Origin: Vicia villosa | Lineage: Eukaryota > Streptophyta > Magnoliopsida > Fabales > Fabaceae | Reading direction: 5' to 3' | DNA length: 64,000 nt | NCBI RefSeq assembly: GCF_029867415.1 | Contig: NC_081185.1 | Span: 108,854,566-108,918,565, forward strand | Part shown: positions 35,401 through 45,719 of the stretch, piece by piece | Layout of the letters: each line of letters starts with the position of its first letter | Position numbering within the stretch: the stretch's first letter is position 1 | Position numbers and translations under genes: made by a program | Notes under the pieces: model-generated | The model's input: the letters and a program-made list of their open reading frames with translations, nothing else | Database searches by the model: none | Told to the model about the DNA's origin: nothing

Positions 35401-36125
35401 ACCATAAAAAATCCAAAAAACATGCCTTTTATTTCTTGCAATTTAAAATTCCTAGATAAATGTATAGGATGTCAAATTCATGTAAATAGGCTAGTTTACA
35501 TTTCCTGCACAATCGATGTAATAGCGTAGATTTACTTTCCGCACTTTACATTTCCGCATTTTAATTTCCCGCATATATATAAACTGCGTGTATGTCAAAG
35601 ATAAAATTGAACCGTTAGATCACTAACTTCAAAGATAAAATATCTGAATCCAATCACAATCACACTTGCACCTCTTCAGGAAATCCCTTTCTCATTCTTT
35701 TCAAAATCAAAGTCAAAATTCTACTGTTTTGAGTACAAAATCGAACCTTGCTTTTATATCCGGTGAAAGGATAGATTTTTAAAGGAAATAGGATAAAGAC
35801 CTTACAACTCAGGGTAGACCTCCTAGTTTGCTTGCTCAAATCAAAACAAACAAAATTCTCATACACTGTTGATTTTTCAAAACAAAACTTCCAAAAAAGA
35901 CAATACTTTGTATACATCCAAACACGGATTATTACAAACTTAACGTTCTTTTCAAAACATCTTTCGAAAGATAAACAAGCATTTTGTATACATCCACACA
36001 CGGATCATTACAAAATTCAATTTACAAAGGTATTTGAAATCACATATGAGCAATTTCAGAGCAATTGAAAAGTGATCGAAAAACAAGTGAGCTAAGCAAA
36101 CTTAAGAGCCCATGGATAACCATGG

Positions 36126-36157
36126 ATACAAAGGGTGCTAACACCTTCCCTTTGTAT
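36126..36157 (+). other. Conserved LTR 3'-end hairpin (solo LTR 2)
   Basis: ATACAAAGGG (36126-36135) and CCCTTTGTAT (36148-36157) pair perfectly over 10 bp around the loop TGCTAACACCTT. Followed by GTCGGTGGCGACTC near 36240, another landmark shared by the LTRs. Confidence 0.8.
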
Positions 36158-36361
36158 AACCTACCCCCTTACCCAGAATTTCTTAAAGGTCTTTTTTCTG
36201 TTTCTTTTATAAACCTTTCCTTAATTGGATAAAATAAAAGGTCGGTGGCGACTCTGTGAATTTTCAAAAATGCGAAAGCGTTAAGCGATAAAAAAGAGCC
36301 AGTTCACGTATCTCTACAGAACAGAGGTATGGCCCGGGATTAAAAAAAACGGAGGTCCACA

Positions 36362-37191
36362 ACACCTCTATTTCTTGATGAATCATATCATGAAATAGCG
36401 CTACCATTGCACGTTGATAGGTTGCTCCTGCGTTTTTCAGACCAAAGGGCATTACTTTGTAACAAAAGGTTCCCCAGGGTGTTGTGAAGGTTGTTTTTTC
36501 CATGTCTTCGGGTGCCATCTTGATTTGATTGTACCCTGAGAATCCGTCCATAAAGGAGAATACCTTGCATTGTGCGGTATTGTCAACCAGTACATCGATG
36601 TGTGGTAAAGGGAAATCATCTTTGGGGCTTGCCCGGTTCAGATCTCTGTAGTCCACGCACATTCTGACTTTCCCGTCTTTTTTAGGTACAGGCACGATGT
36701 TAGCTATCCAAGGAGGATAACTTACAACTTTTAGGAATCCGGCATTGAACTGTTTTTCAACCTCGTCTTTGATCTTTTTTGACATATCAGGCCTACTCCT
36801 TCGTAGTTTCTGTTTGATTGGAGTGCTACCTTCTTTGATTGGCAGGCGATGAACTACGATGTCTGTGTCAAGGCCTGGCATATCCTCATAGGACCAGGCG
36901 AATATCTCGACGTAGTCTCGTAGCATTTGAATCAGTCTTTGCTTGACGCTGTGTTCTAAATCAGCCCCTATTTTAACTTCTTTCATTTCTTCGTTGCTGC
37001 CCAAGTTGATGACCTCAATTGGCTCCTCGTGAGGCTGTATGGCCTTGTTTTCTTGTTCTAGCAGCCTTGCAAGTTCTCTTGGCACTTCACAATCTTCCTC
37101 ACTTTCGTCCTCAGTTTGGTAGATCGGATTTTCAAAGTCATGACGGGCAATAGCAGAATCGTTGTTGACTGGATCCAGAGTGTATGTGAAT
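36362..37191 (-). pseudogene. Element A pol, proximal part: RT fingers and palm
   Basis: Second exon of pol, from the inferred splice acceptor at 37191 down to the solo LTR. Contains LPIKEGSTPIKQKLRR, the RT core VRMCVDYRDLNRASPKDDFPLPHID, FMDGFSGYNQIKM and MPFGLKNAGATYQRAM, typical of Tat RT. The frame is open throughout and then runs into the solo LTR. Together with 29022-31668 it made one RT domain before the insertion. The frame upstream of the MPREL position stays open back to the acceptor, with DFENPIYQTEDE, a stretch normal for Ogre. Confidence 0.9.
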
Positions 37192-37449
37192 CTGCATGTT
37201 AATTATGTGAGTGTGTGTGAAGAAAAAACATAGCTATTAAAAAGCGAAGAAAGAAGGAAAAAGGATCACAAAATTTAAATATGCAAGCGTCCCATGATTT
37301 TATTGAATGCACATGATCATGATATGATAAGCCCTTATAGAAGGACCAGTGTGCTAAGGCACACGGCTTTCAAGCTCATGGTTCGATTGTTCAGGAACCA
37401 TCTTTATCTTTGCACAATATACACAAAGAAAACAGGAAATGGCATTTAC
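37192..37449 (-). other. Intron of element A between protease and RT (258 bp)
   Basis: Inferred from sites: donor GTAAATG at 37449 on the - strand, acceptor ...ACATGCAG at 37192. Splicing joins the gag-pro frame to the RT frame in phase. Without splicing the gag-pro frame ends at TAA 37448-37446, whose T is the T of the donor GT. Ogre elements are known to splice out an intron at this place. Confidence 0.75.
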
Positions 37450-39283
37450 TCCTGGTCAAAGGAGATCACATCCTCAGCTTTCCAGTTGTTCAATCCACTG
37501 TTGTGAGCAGGGGGTACCCAGCTGTTCCAGTTGTAGTCGTCTTCTTCATCTTCCACAGCATTGATTTCATTAGTGGGAAAATGAGCCGGTGATCCTTCGA
37601 GATAAGGGATATACTCTGCTGGATACGAGAGCCCAGGCTGAGATATCTCTGTTGGCTGAGCGAGATGCTCGATAAGGTCGTCCCATGCAGTCGGGATGAT
37701 GTTTTGAATAGAGACTTGTGCATCCTGATGAGGAGTGTATTCTGACAGAAAGCAACCCTCGTTATTTGGTATTTCCCTGGCTTCTTCGAAAGCGAAATTG
37801 TCATCGTACTGTTCATCCCATCCAGTTGGGACAATGTCCTCCATAGCAATTTGTGAGCTCGGAGGAGCGGAGTATTTCACCATATAGTCATATTTGCCGC
37901 TGGGTTCTCCTAGCGTGTCCCATACTCCTTTGGGTGGATTTTGATATTGCTCGGTGACGGGACTTGTGAAACTTTCGTCATTTCCAATTTGATCACCCCA
38001 TCCAGTCGGGGTAAGGTCTTCCATAGCAATATAAGAATTCTGAGGTGCGGCATACTGATAATTATACCCGCCGTTTGGTTCTCTCACAACATCCCACATT
38101 CCCATGGAAATAGGTGGAATCTCATCTGGATATGGCTGAATGATATGGTTCAAGAACACTCCTTCATCTTCAATAGCGTTTACTTCTTGGCTGACGAAGT
38201 GTGACATCAATCCTTCAGAACGAGGACCTTGATCATTCTTTTGATTTTCACTATCATAGCCCAGACCTAGCTTGTCAGACTTGTAGGGTATATCGGGAAG
38301 CTGTCCCCATACTGTGCAATCACCCTGTTCAATCATGGCTTTGGCATCTTTGAGAGAAGCCATAGTTGTAGTTGGAGTAGCAGGAATATGCTTGGTGGTA
38401 GAGACATCTGGGGAGACCACCTCAAATGATTGGCATGGAGTTTCGATGAATTCGTCCTCCAACTCGACATATTTGGAATTGCTTAGGTGACTAACCACAT
38501 ATTCCTCTTCGCCATAGACTGTGACAATCTTTCCTTTTACTGGATATTTTAACTTCTGATGCAGGGTAGAAGTTACAGCGTTTGCCCCATGTATCCAAGG
38601 GCGTCCAAGTAAACAGGAGTATGCTGGGTGAGTTTCCATTACGTAAAAGATAGAATCAAAGATTTGAGAACCCACTCTGATTGGGAGATTCACTTTTCCG
38701 TATACCGTTCTGGTTGACCCGTCAAAGGCTCTTACCAAAACATCACTTGGTTGTAACACAATTCCTTCGAAGTCAAGCTTTTCTAGTACTGTTTTCGGTA
38801 ACACGTTCAGAGAAGAACCGTTATCTACTAGCACATGAGATAGAGTGGTGCCATTACATTCAATGGAGATATGTAGGGCTTTGTTGTGATTTTTTCCAGC
38901 AGGGGTTAGATCCACATTAGAGAAACCGAGACCATTGCTCACGGTTAGATTGGCAACACAATTCTCAAATTGGTCGACTGAGATCTCTTGGGGCACATGC
39001 GCAGCTTTGAGGAACTTCATCAGAGCTTTGGCATGAGCTTCTGAATATTTTAGCAGAGATAGCATTGAGATTTTTGAAGCGGTGTGCCCCAGTTGCTCAA
39101 CAATATTGTAATCACTCTTGCAGATGATTTTCAATATTTCCTCCATTTCTTGCTTTGATGGATCCTCAGCAGTGATTTCCACCGGGGTTTGAATTTGTTC
39201 AACTTGTGGCTCTTTGCCTCGAGCGTTGACATTTTGATTAGGAACTGGTGTGGTGTCGTTTTCTTTTACCTCCCCGTTTCACT
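37450..39283 (-). pseudogene. Element A gag-pro fragment: protease and repeat region
   Basis: Open frame whose 5' part is cut by element B; it stays open upstream of 39182 to about 39283. Aspartic protease with HVLVDNGSSLNVLPK (Ogre-type DNGSS in place of DTG; D is about residue 120 counted from 39182) and SCLLGRPWIHG. A G-patch-like GLGYDS follows. The C-terminal third holds three related units of about 40-45 residues with the pattern W-D-x3-EP-G-x-Y...AP-x-S-x-I-AMED-x-x-PTGW. Ends at the intron. No internal stop. It cleaves Gag-Pol in a working element; here gag is missing from the window. Confidence 0.85.
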
Positions 39284-39502
39284 TGGGAGGACGGCACGCT
39301 AAACCCTTCACGCGAAATTTGGAAGGAGAATGCGCCCGTGGTGGGATGAATTTTATTTCAGTTCTTCCTACGATATCACACGAACTTTCTTATTTGTCCT
39401 ACGAGTAGGAAAGGGGAAAAAAGATCTCAACTAAACCCTAGGAGTTTGCTAAGTGTGGGGATTTCACCTAGACTAGAAATTCTGGAGTCCGGGGGGTCGG
39501 TT

Positions 39503-39535
39503 ATACATAGGGAAGTGTTTAAACACCCTACATAT
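39503..39535 (-). other. Conserved LTR 3'-end hairpin (element B)
   Basis: ATACATAGGG (39503-39512) with CCCTACATAT (39526-39535). Two mismatches on the + strand become U-G and G-U pairs on the - strand, giving 10 pairs. Sense loop TGTTTAAACACTT. Confidence 0.72.
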
Positions 39536-40199
39536 CTGTAGTACTCTACAGGAACCTTCTCTGTGTCATTGTGATTGTGTTTATTGCTAATGATTGGGAA
39601 AGTTTCTCCTTTGTGTTAGGAGAAGGAATTGAATTGATTAAGAAAGACAGACAGACAAACAAACTGACTATTTTTGGTATTTTATTAGCTCGCTGAGATT
39701 CCTTGTGAACCTCATGCCTACATATCCCTAGTGGAAGTCAGAGCTTAATGTAGTTCGGGGAACTAACTAGGGAAATTACTTGTTTTTGGTGCCTTGCTTG
39801 AAGCTCAAGGTTGAAGCTTGGAATTAAATCTCTGTTTACAATAAAGAGACATGAAATCATCTCTACAGAGAGGTATTTGTACTATTCTACCACAAACATT
39901 TAAAGAGTGACAGAATAACTGAATTCATTTCATTCAAGAGGGGGACCTTACTTGTGTATGTGCAAGTATACCAGTCAAATGCCTCTTAAATGAAAGAAAG
40001 TTGCTCATCCAAATTAGGGAAAGTTACCACATGTCTGGGTTTTACTGCCAGCTCATGCCTTTCAAAATCCTAAATGGGAGACTTGATTAAAATTGAAATT
40101 GAAATTGAAATGTTTGTTTGTTTGAATGTGGTAGAGTAGTAAAAATATCTCTCTATAGATATAAGCTATGTCTATCTACTGTATAAAAGATTTGACTTT

Positions 40200-40760
40200 A
40201 GCTGGCTTGTATGAGGCCCAAGCTTGAGGCTTTTTGATTGATTAATTAATATTATTGACTCTGGGAGATGACTCCACTGGGGATTAATTACAGGGTATTT
40301 TTGTGTTCTGTACAAAGCCCAGAATTGAGGCTGACTCTACTTAGGGAGACTCTATTTGTGTGCCTTGTACAAAGCCCAAGGTTGTGGCTAATTGCTGAGG
40401 ATAATTGAATGAATGACTCTATTTTATGTGCCTTGTACAAAGCCCAAGGTTGTGGCTAACTCTAGCTAGGGAAAACATTATTTTCTGCCTTGTACAAAGC
40501 CCAAGGTTGTGGCAGACTCTTAAATAAACTGAGTATGGATGACTCTATGGGGAAAAGATCCTAGGTGTTAGGAATCTTTGACACATGAAAGTATGGTTTA
40601 TCTGCCTTGTACAAAGCCCAAGGTTGTGGCTACTGGATGATGAAGAACTCACTGGGGAGACTCTATTATCTGCCATGTACAATGCCCAAGGTTGAGGCTG
40701 ACTCTTGACAGGGGAGTTTTATTGTTAGGTGCCTTGTATGAAGCCCAAGGTTGAGGCTAA
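40200..40760 (-). repeat. Interspersed motif repeats inside LTR B, type 1
   Basis: Eight copies of a motif near CCTTGTACAAAGCCCAAGG followed by TTGTGGCT or TTGAGGCT, at irregular spacing of 45-110 bp; diverged copies continue to 41500. Each has CCTTG...CAAGG arms around TACAAAGCC. Confidence 0.8.
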
Positions 40761-40824
40761 CTGTTTTTGTTGGTTTTGACTCTACTGAGGAGATTTTATT
40801 TATTAAAAGACTGTTTTTCTTTGG

Positions 40825-41115
40825 AAGCTAACCCTTTCCAGGGATTTTGACTCAGCTGGAGAAATTATTTGGTAAAAGACTGACTTTATCATGTTTTTTG
40901 GAGGCTGACCCTTTCCAGGGGTTTTGACTCTTTTGGGGAAATTATCTCCTAAGAGAAATGAATCTTTATTTTTTGACCTTTTTATTAATTGACTTTGGAG
41001 GCTAACCCTTTCCAGGGATTTTATTGAAAAATGAAAGAATGTGTGGAAGCTAACCCTTTCCAGGGAATTTGTTGAAATGAAGGAATGATTTTGGAGGCTA
41101 ACCCTTTCCAGGGAA
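40825..41115 (-). repeat. Interspersed motif repeats inside LTR B, type 2
   Basis: Five copies of GGCTAACCCTTTCCAGGGA followed by a TTTG-rich tail (near 40828, 40908, 40999, 41048, 41097). Further right, ACCGGGAATAAT recurs near 41580, 41650 and 42040. Confidence 0.78.
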
Positions 41116-42624
41116 TTTGTTGAAATGACTGGCAGAAAGATTATCTAATGGAGACTTCTTGTTTAAAGCCCAAGATGAAGGCTGACACATGTTGAGGAGA
41201 AAATAAACATAGATCCTAGACTCTGCTAAGGAAGATTGATGAAGATAAGGGTGACAGAGACTGTCCATGTCTCTCATTCCAAAAGGTGTACTCAATGCAA
41301 AATTGAGACAAACTTGGCTTGTTTAAAGTCTAGTTTAAATTGGAAGAAACTCACCAGGGTAGGCTAAAAGGTAACTAAAGACCTGTTCCTATGTTTATAA
41401 GAAACCTGATGGGTCCTTGTATACAAGCTCAAGAGGAAGCTGGAAATGCTTTTAAGAAGCCTGTGGGTCCTTGTACAAAGCCCAAGAGGAGGCTAATCGA
41501 GGGTCCTTGTTATAGCACAAGAGAAAGCTATGTAGTTTTGAACTTATTTTGGCTCTAAGCAAATGGGTAAGAGGTTTCACCGGGAATAATTCCTCTTTGG
41601 GTGGATGTGTCCTATTATTTTGGATTCTAAGGTTTTTGCCAAGATGTTTCACCGGGAATAATTCATCTTGGTGGTTTGAACTACAGATCTCTAATTAGGA
41701 AAGCGCCTTCACCGGGAAGACATTCTCAATCCTAGGCCATATTCCTATAATATATATATAGTTTAACTGTCCTAAGGTTTATACTCAAACGTAGTTCTAA
41801 ACTAATATATGCATAGTTTATATTTGACAGTAATTTAAATAAAGACTGTAAATTGAAAGCTTGTAAAGCCTAACCTGGATGGAGTGGAGGCCATTGAAGA
41901 AGTATGTACAGAGCCTCAACAGTAATTTTTGTTGTTTTGTTGATAACAGTTGAATATATATATATGATAAACAGTTAATGGTTTTTGAAAACAGAAGAAG
42001 TGAAGATGGACAAAGGTCACATAGGTATCTGAAGAGTTTCACCGGGAATAATGCCCTTCAAATACCAGAAGAATGTTTTGAAAACAGAAAGAAGATTTTG
42101 AAAATACAGTTTTGAAAACAAGCTAAGAAGAGAAGGTTTTTGGGACTTACACTCTATTAGAGGCCCAGTACTTTACAGTACTGGTGTAAAAGCAATTTGA
42201 AAAAATGATGCAAGGTTTTGTTGTTTGAAAACCCTAATCATTTGATTTATTCGGAGATTGAAAACAGTTTTGAATTTTGACAAAAGTCAACTTAATTAAG
42301 GTAAAGATGAAGATCTATGCTTAATTAAAACCTAAACAATTAAGGTTTTATCATAAACTTTATTTATAAAATGATTAGGTTAAAACAAAGTGAATATATA
42401 TATTTAAAGTATTAAAAAAAACACTTAAAACATACTATTTTAAACCTAATAAAATATATGAAATAAATAATATTTTTATGATTTTTTTTATTGTTCACAA
42501 AATAGATATATTAAATGACAAGTGTGTGAAAAATGAAGTGAAAATAAATTAATTTGATAGGTTAAATAATTGGTTAAAGTTGTGAAGAAATTAAATGGGA
42601 AAAGTGGTAAAAAAATAGGGTTTT

Positions 42625-42700
42625 GTCACCAACCAGGTTTGAACCCACGCCCTTTGTATTACCAGCCCAAAACAACACCACTGAGCCAACGCGCGCTTGG
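42625..42700 (-). other. tRNA-like module 1 in LTR B
   Basis: On the - strand an A-box-like TGGCTCAGTGGTGTTG (42688-42673) is followed by a B-box-like GGTTCAAACC (42645-42636) at tRNA spacing. No full cloverleaf. A tRNA-derived remnant, possibly a SINE head. Confidence 0.55.
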
Positions 42701-42778
42701 TGTCATATGCATGGTTCCATTGCAATTCATATATTACTCAAATGCATAGAAGTGAAAAAAAGAAATAAAATCAAAAGG

Positions 42779-42860
42779 TCTGGGGTGAGGGGGATTCGAA
42801 CCCCAGACCTTGGGCACGCGCAACACACAAACACTCTTTACCACTGGGCTATCACGTTTT
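42779..42860 (-). other. tRNA-like module 2 in LTR B
   Basis: On the - strand an A box TAGCCCAGTGGTAAAGA (42852-42836) and a consensus B box GGTTCGAATCC (42802-42792), in a T arm with a GGGG/CCCC stem. The acceptor arm does not pair, so it is not a normal tRNA gene. Could act as an internal Pol III promoter. Confidence 0.6.
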
Positions 42861-43806
42861 AGTCGTTAATGAAACAGGTATCAATCAAAATAAAATAAAC
42901 CTAGACCTGAGTTTGAAAATTGCGCGCCACCACCATCTTCGTCTTCAACCTCAAGCTCTCAGATTTCAAATTTATGAACTTGCTCATTTCTCAACCATTT
43001 GCAAAGATGTAAAGACCAAACTTGCTCTAAATTCACTCACGATTCTAAATATGTAACTAACATGTATTTATATTAACTACATCTAACTAATTTACCAGAA
43101 ATCGTGAAGAACCCTAAAACTTAAATATCAAATTAAATGGCTATGCTGAAAGATAAATGACTGATGATAGAGGGTTTTCAATCCTCTGATGATGCTGAAC
43201 AAGATAGAATCGAGCTATTTCTTAAAGAATGCTTAAATTAAAGAGGTGAGGTTCAGAAACTTACCTCTGAAAATGGAAGTCGTGAGGGTGATAGAGAGCA
43301 ACTGAGCTTGAATGAATGATCTCAATAGCTTCCCTGAGACTCAATGATGCTAACTGAATGCTTATTGGAGCTTGAATCCTCCTGAATTGCTCTATGGACC
43401 TCCCTCGATTTCAGCTTCAAGTGAACATGGAGGTTGTTGAATTTGGAGTTACAGATGAGCTGCAGCCATCTGGTTAGCTTCACTATGACCTGAGGAGTGT
43501 GCCTGGATGATTGGCTTGGCTTGAAACCTCCTGAATTGTTCTGTGGTCCTCCAACTGCAAATGCTCCAAAGTGAGAGCAACAATGGTGTTCCTCCACTTA
43601 CAGAAATGATCCAGGTGCTTGGATCACCTCAAATGACCTCCCTTGAGATGTTAGAATGCTTACTTTCCAAAGATGAGCTCTGGTTTGAAGAAAACGATTC
43701 TTCTTGCCAAAGAACTTTGAAAAACAATAAGCATGAGAAGAGAAAGAGAAAGAGAAAGCAAGGAATATGGTTGCTTTGGTGTGTTTTTGAATGAGGAATG
43801 CATCTG

Positions 43807-43814
43807 TATTTATA
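43807..43814 (-). promoter_or_regulatory. LTR TATA box, element B
   Basis: TATAAATA on the - strand, about 1.5 kb into the LTR. Followed by a CT-rich leader. Unlike the A-type LTR, no 55-codon ORF follows. Confidence 0.55.
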
Positions 43815-45357
43815 GGCAAATGGATCAGTATAGCTGCAGAGGAGTGAGCTTCCTTAGTGAAGTTGATTTGCTTTCTTAGCCATGAAGGAAGTTTGCAAGT
43901 ATCTCTTATGCAATGATGAGAATTTTGATTCCATTTGATCAATCCCCTAGCCCTCGATTTTGTTTAATCTTAGGGGACAATTCTGAGCCAGAAATGAGCT
44001 CTAATTGGTTGGTGAGAAGATTCCTTGGGTGATTCATCAATTTGCCATAAATTCACAAATGTAATCATTACATAATCACATGTTCTTGTTTTTAGAATCT
44101 TCTTCAATTCTTATGGCATGGTGAAAATGAATGCATGGCATGTTTTCAGATGTGTTATGGATCGTGTAGCATCCATAAGAGAGGTTATTTGCACAAAATT
44201 TGCAAAGTCCAAAAGTGTCCATGACCTATAATTTTACTTCATGAGGCCAACTTTGAACAAGCATAACTCCTAGTTCAAATTGAATTTGGAGAAGGTTGAA
44301 CACAATTTGGAAAGCCCTAAACATCTACTTTAAATCATTAGTTTGGAGTTTCTTCAGAATTGTTTGGGAAATTTGTGAAAAATGAGCCCAAAGTTGGATG
44401 AAAACTAGGTTAAAACACTTAGAAAATTTTCTAAGTGTTTATGACCTAAAACTTCAAAATTTTCAAAACCCTTAAATGGTTGATCTTTTGAAAAAAGTTC
44501 TTATGTGAGATGTTGTTTTATTTTGCAAGATCTACAACTTTCATGTTGGAAGTTTTTTGAGTTGTGTAGGTGAAATTTTGAGTTCTCACTATGCCCTCAA
44601 AAACCCTAATTCTCGACTTTTTGCTCCTTGATGAATTTCTTTGAATTTCTTTGGTCAAATGACTTTGACATCCATATATTGATGATATTGATCTTTGAAA
44701 GTCATTTTTTGACCAAAAACCTTAAAAGTCAATGATGATCCCACACAGTTGACTTTTCCTGACAAAAGTGAATTTTTTTGGGTTTTTGTGTAGAAACAAG
44801 ATCTTCTCCTCAAATGAATGATGTAAATGGATTATATTGAGGTAGTAGAGATTCTTGAATCATGTCTTGAGTTTTGGATCCATGCCCTGATTAAAAGTCA
44901 ACTATCTTGGTGAATTAGGTCAAAAACCCTAATTGTCGACCAGAGGACAATGATGAGTGTAGACTTTGAATTGAGGTGTAATGTCCAGTGGATCTTGTCA
45001 TAAGAGTTATTTGAAGATGATTAATGTCTTTGAATGGTCTCTTGGGGCTTTTTAGGGTTTCCCAAAGGTGATCCCTGATTTTAGTCCTTGATAGGCTCTA
45101 AACCCTAGTCTGTTGATCTGAGTAATCCTGTACTTAGATGACTGGGTGTCTTAATCAATCATAGGTGTAATAATGAGGCTTTTGAGTCTTATGATTGTAT
45201 TAGAGACTAATCCCATTATTGATTGATCCTTTGCCTGAGTTTTCTTGTCTTTGAACACCCTCGATTGAATGCCAGACTGCCCTGGGTACTTACTTTGACT
45301 TGATGAAAATCCTGAAGATATGTCATCTCAGGGGGGGTCAAAAATTAGGGTATGACA

Positions 45358-45370
45358 GATGCCCCTATTT
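45358..45370 (-). other. Polypurine tract of element B
   Basis: AAATAGGGGCATC on the - strand directly before the 3' LTR. Confidence 0.83.
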
Positions 45371-45719
45371 AAGTTTCTTTTATTTGGAGGGAGAGAGATT
45401 GATATCTCGATCTCTCCTGTGTAAAAGAGACTTAAATATCAAAGAATGCCCGAATTTTGGGCGCTCCTGAGATGATAAAATCTTTGCATGATTTGATCCC
45501 GTTGTCGCACTTGGAGGGGGATGAGGAGACAAACTCCTGCAGAAATACTTGATGTGGACTCTGGTGAATGGATGGCAATGTAGGATGCGCAATCTATCTT
45601 TTTTAACTAAGTGTTAACACTTAGAAAAAGGTAAACAACCTCCTCTCGTTCCGGATGTCCATATCTCGAAACTGGTCTTAGTTGCGTTTGGACAATATCT
45701 CAGATAAAGAGAAAATTTC

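Larger units (their letters stand above)
31669..36361 (+). mobile_element. Ogre solo LTR inserted in RT of element A (4693 bp)
   Basis: Begins TGTTATACCCC, ends GGAGGTCCACA, flanked by ACACC (31664-31668, 36362-36366). It belongs to the same family as element A's own LTR, in opposite orientation. The break falls one residue before YVDD, in the RT active-site region, and the reading frame is the same on both sides. Contains TATA box (32181-32188), the 55-codon ORF, an AT-rich block (34900-35450) and the conserved hairpin (36126-36157). Confidence 0.95.
22169..39283 (-). mobile_element. Element A: Ogre/Tat retrotransposon, 5' part missing in window
   Basis: Order on the - strand: gag-pro fragment (39283-37450), intron (37449-37192), RT (37191-36362), solo LTR insertion, rest of pol (31668-29022), 3' UTR with hairpins and a tandem array, PPT (26841), 3' LTR (26840-22169). 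Element B interrupts it at about 39284, so the 5' LTR and most of gag should lie right of the window. The base before the LTR is preceded by GATGT, the expected half of its TSD. Confidence 0.88.
39284..45357 (-). repeat. 3' LTR of element B (about 6.1 kb)
   Basis: On the - strand it begins TGTCATACCCTAATTTTTGA at 45357. A TATA box lies at 43814-43807. Downstream in transcript sense are two tRNA-like modules (42860-42625), then two families of short repeats, then the conserved hairpin at 39535-39503. AT-rich at 42360-42600. Long frames here are not coding. Confidence 0.8.

Noticed and set aside
42623..42862. 79-codon frame on the + strand ending GIRTPDLGHAQHTNTLYHW.
   Set aside because: Runs through the two tRNA-like modules in antisense; typical false frame over tRNA sequences.
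43543..43942. Frames on both strands in LTR B near its TATA box.
   Set aside because: The - strand frame runs across the TATA box and the inferred start site; no related copy supports either frame.
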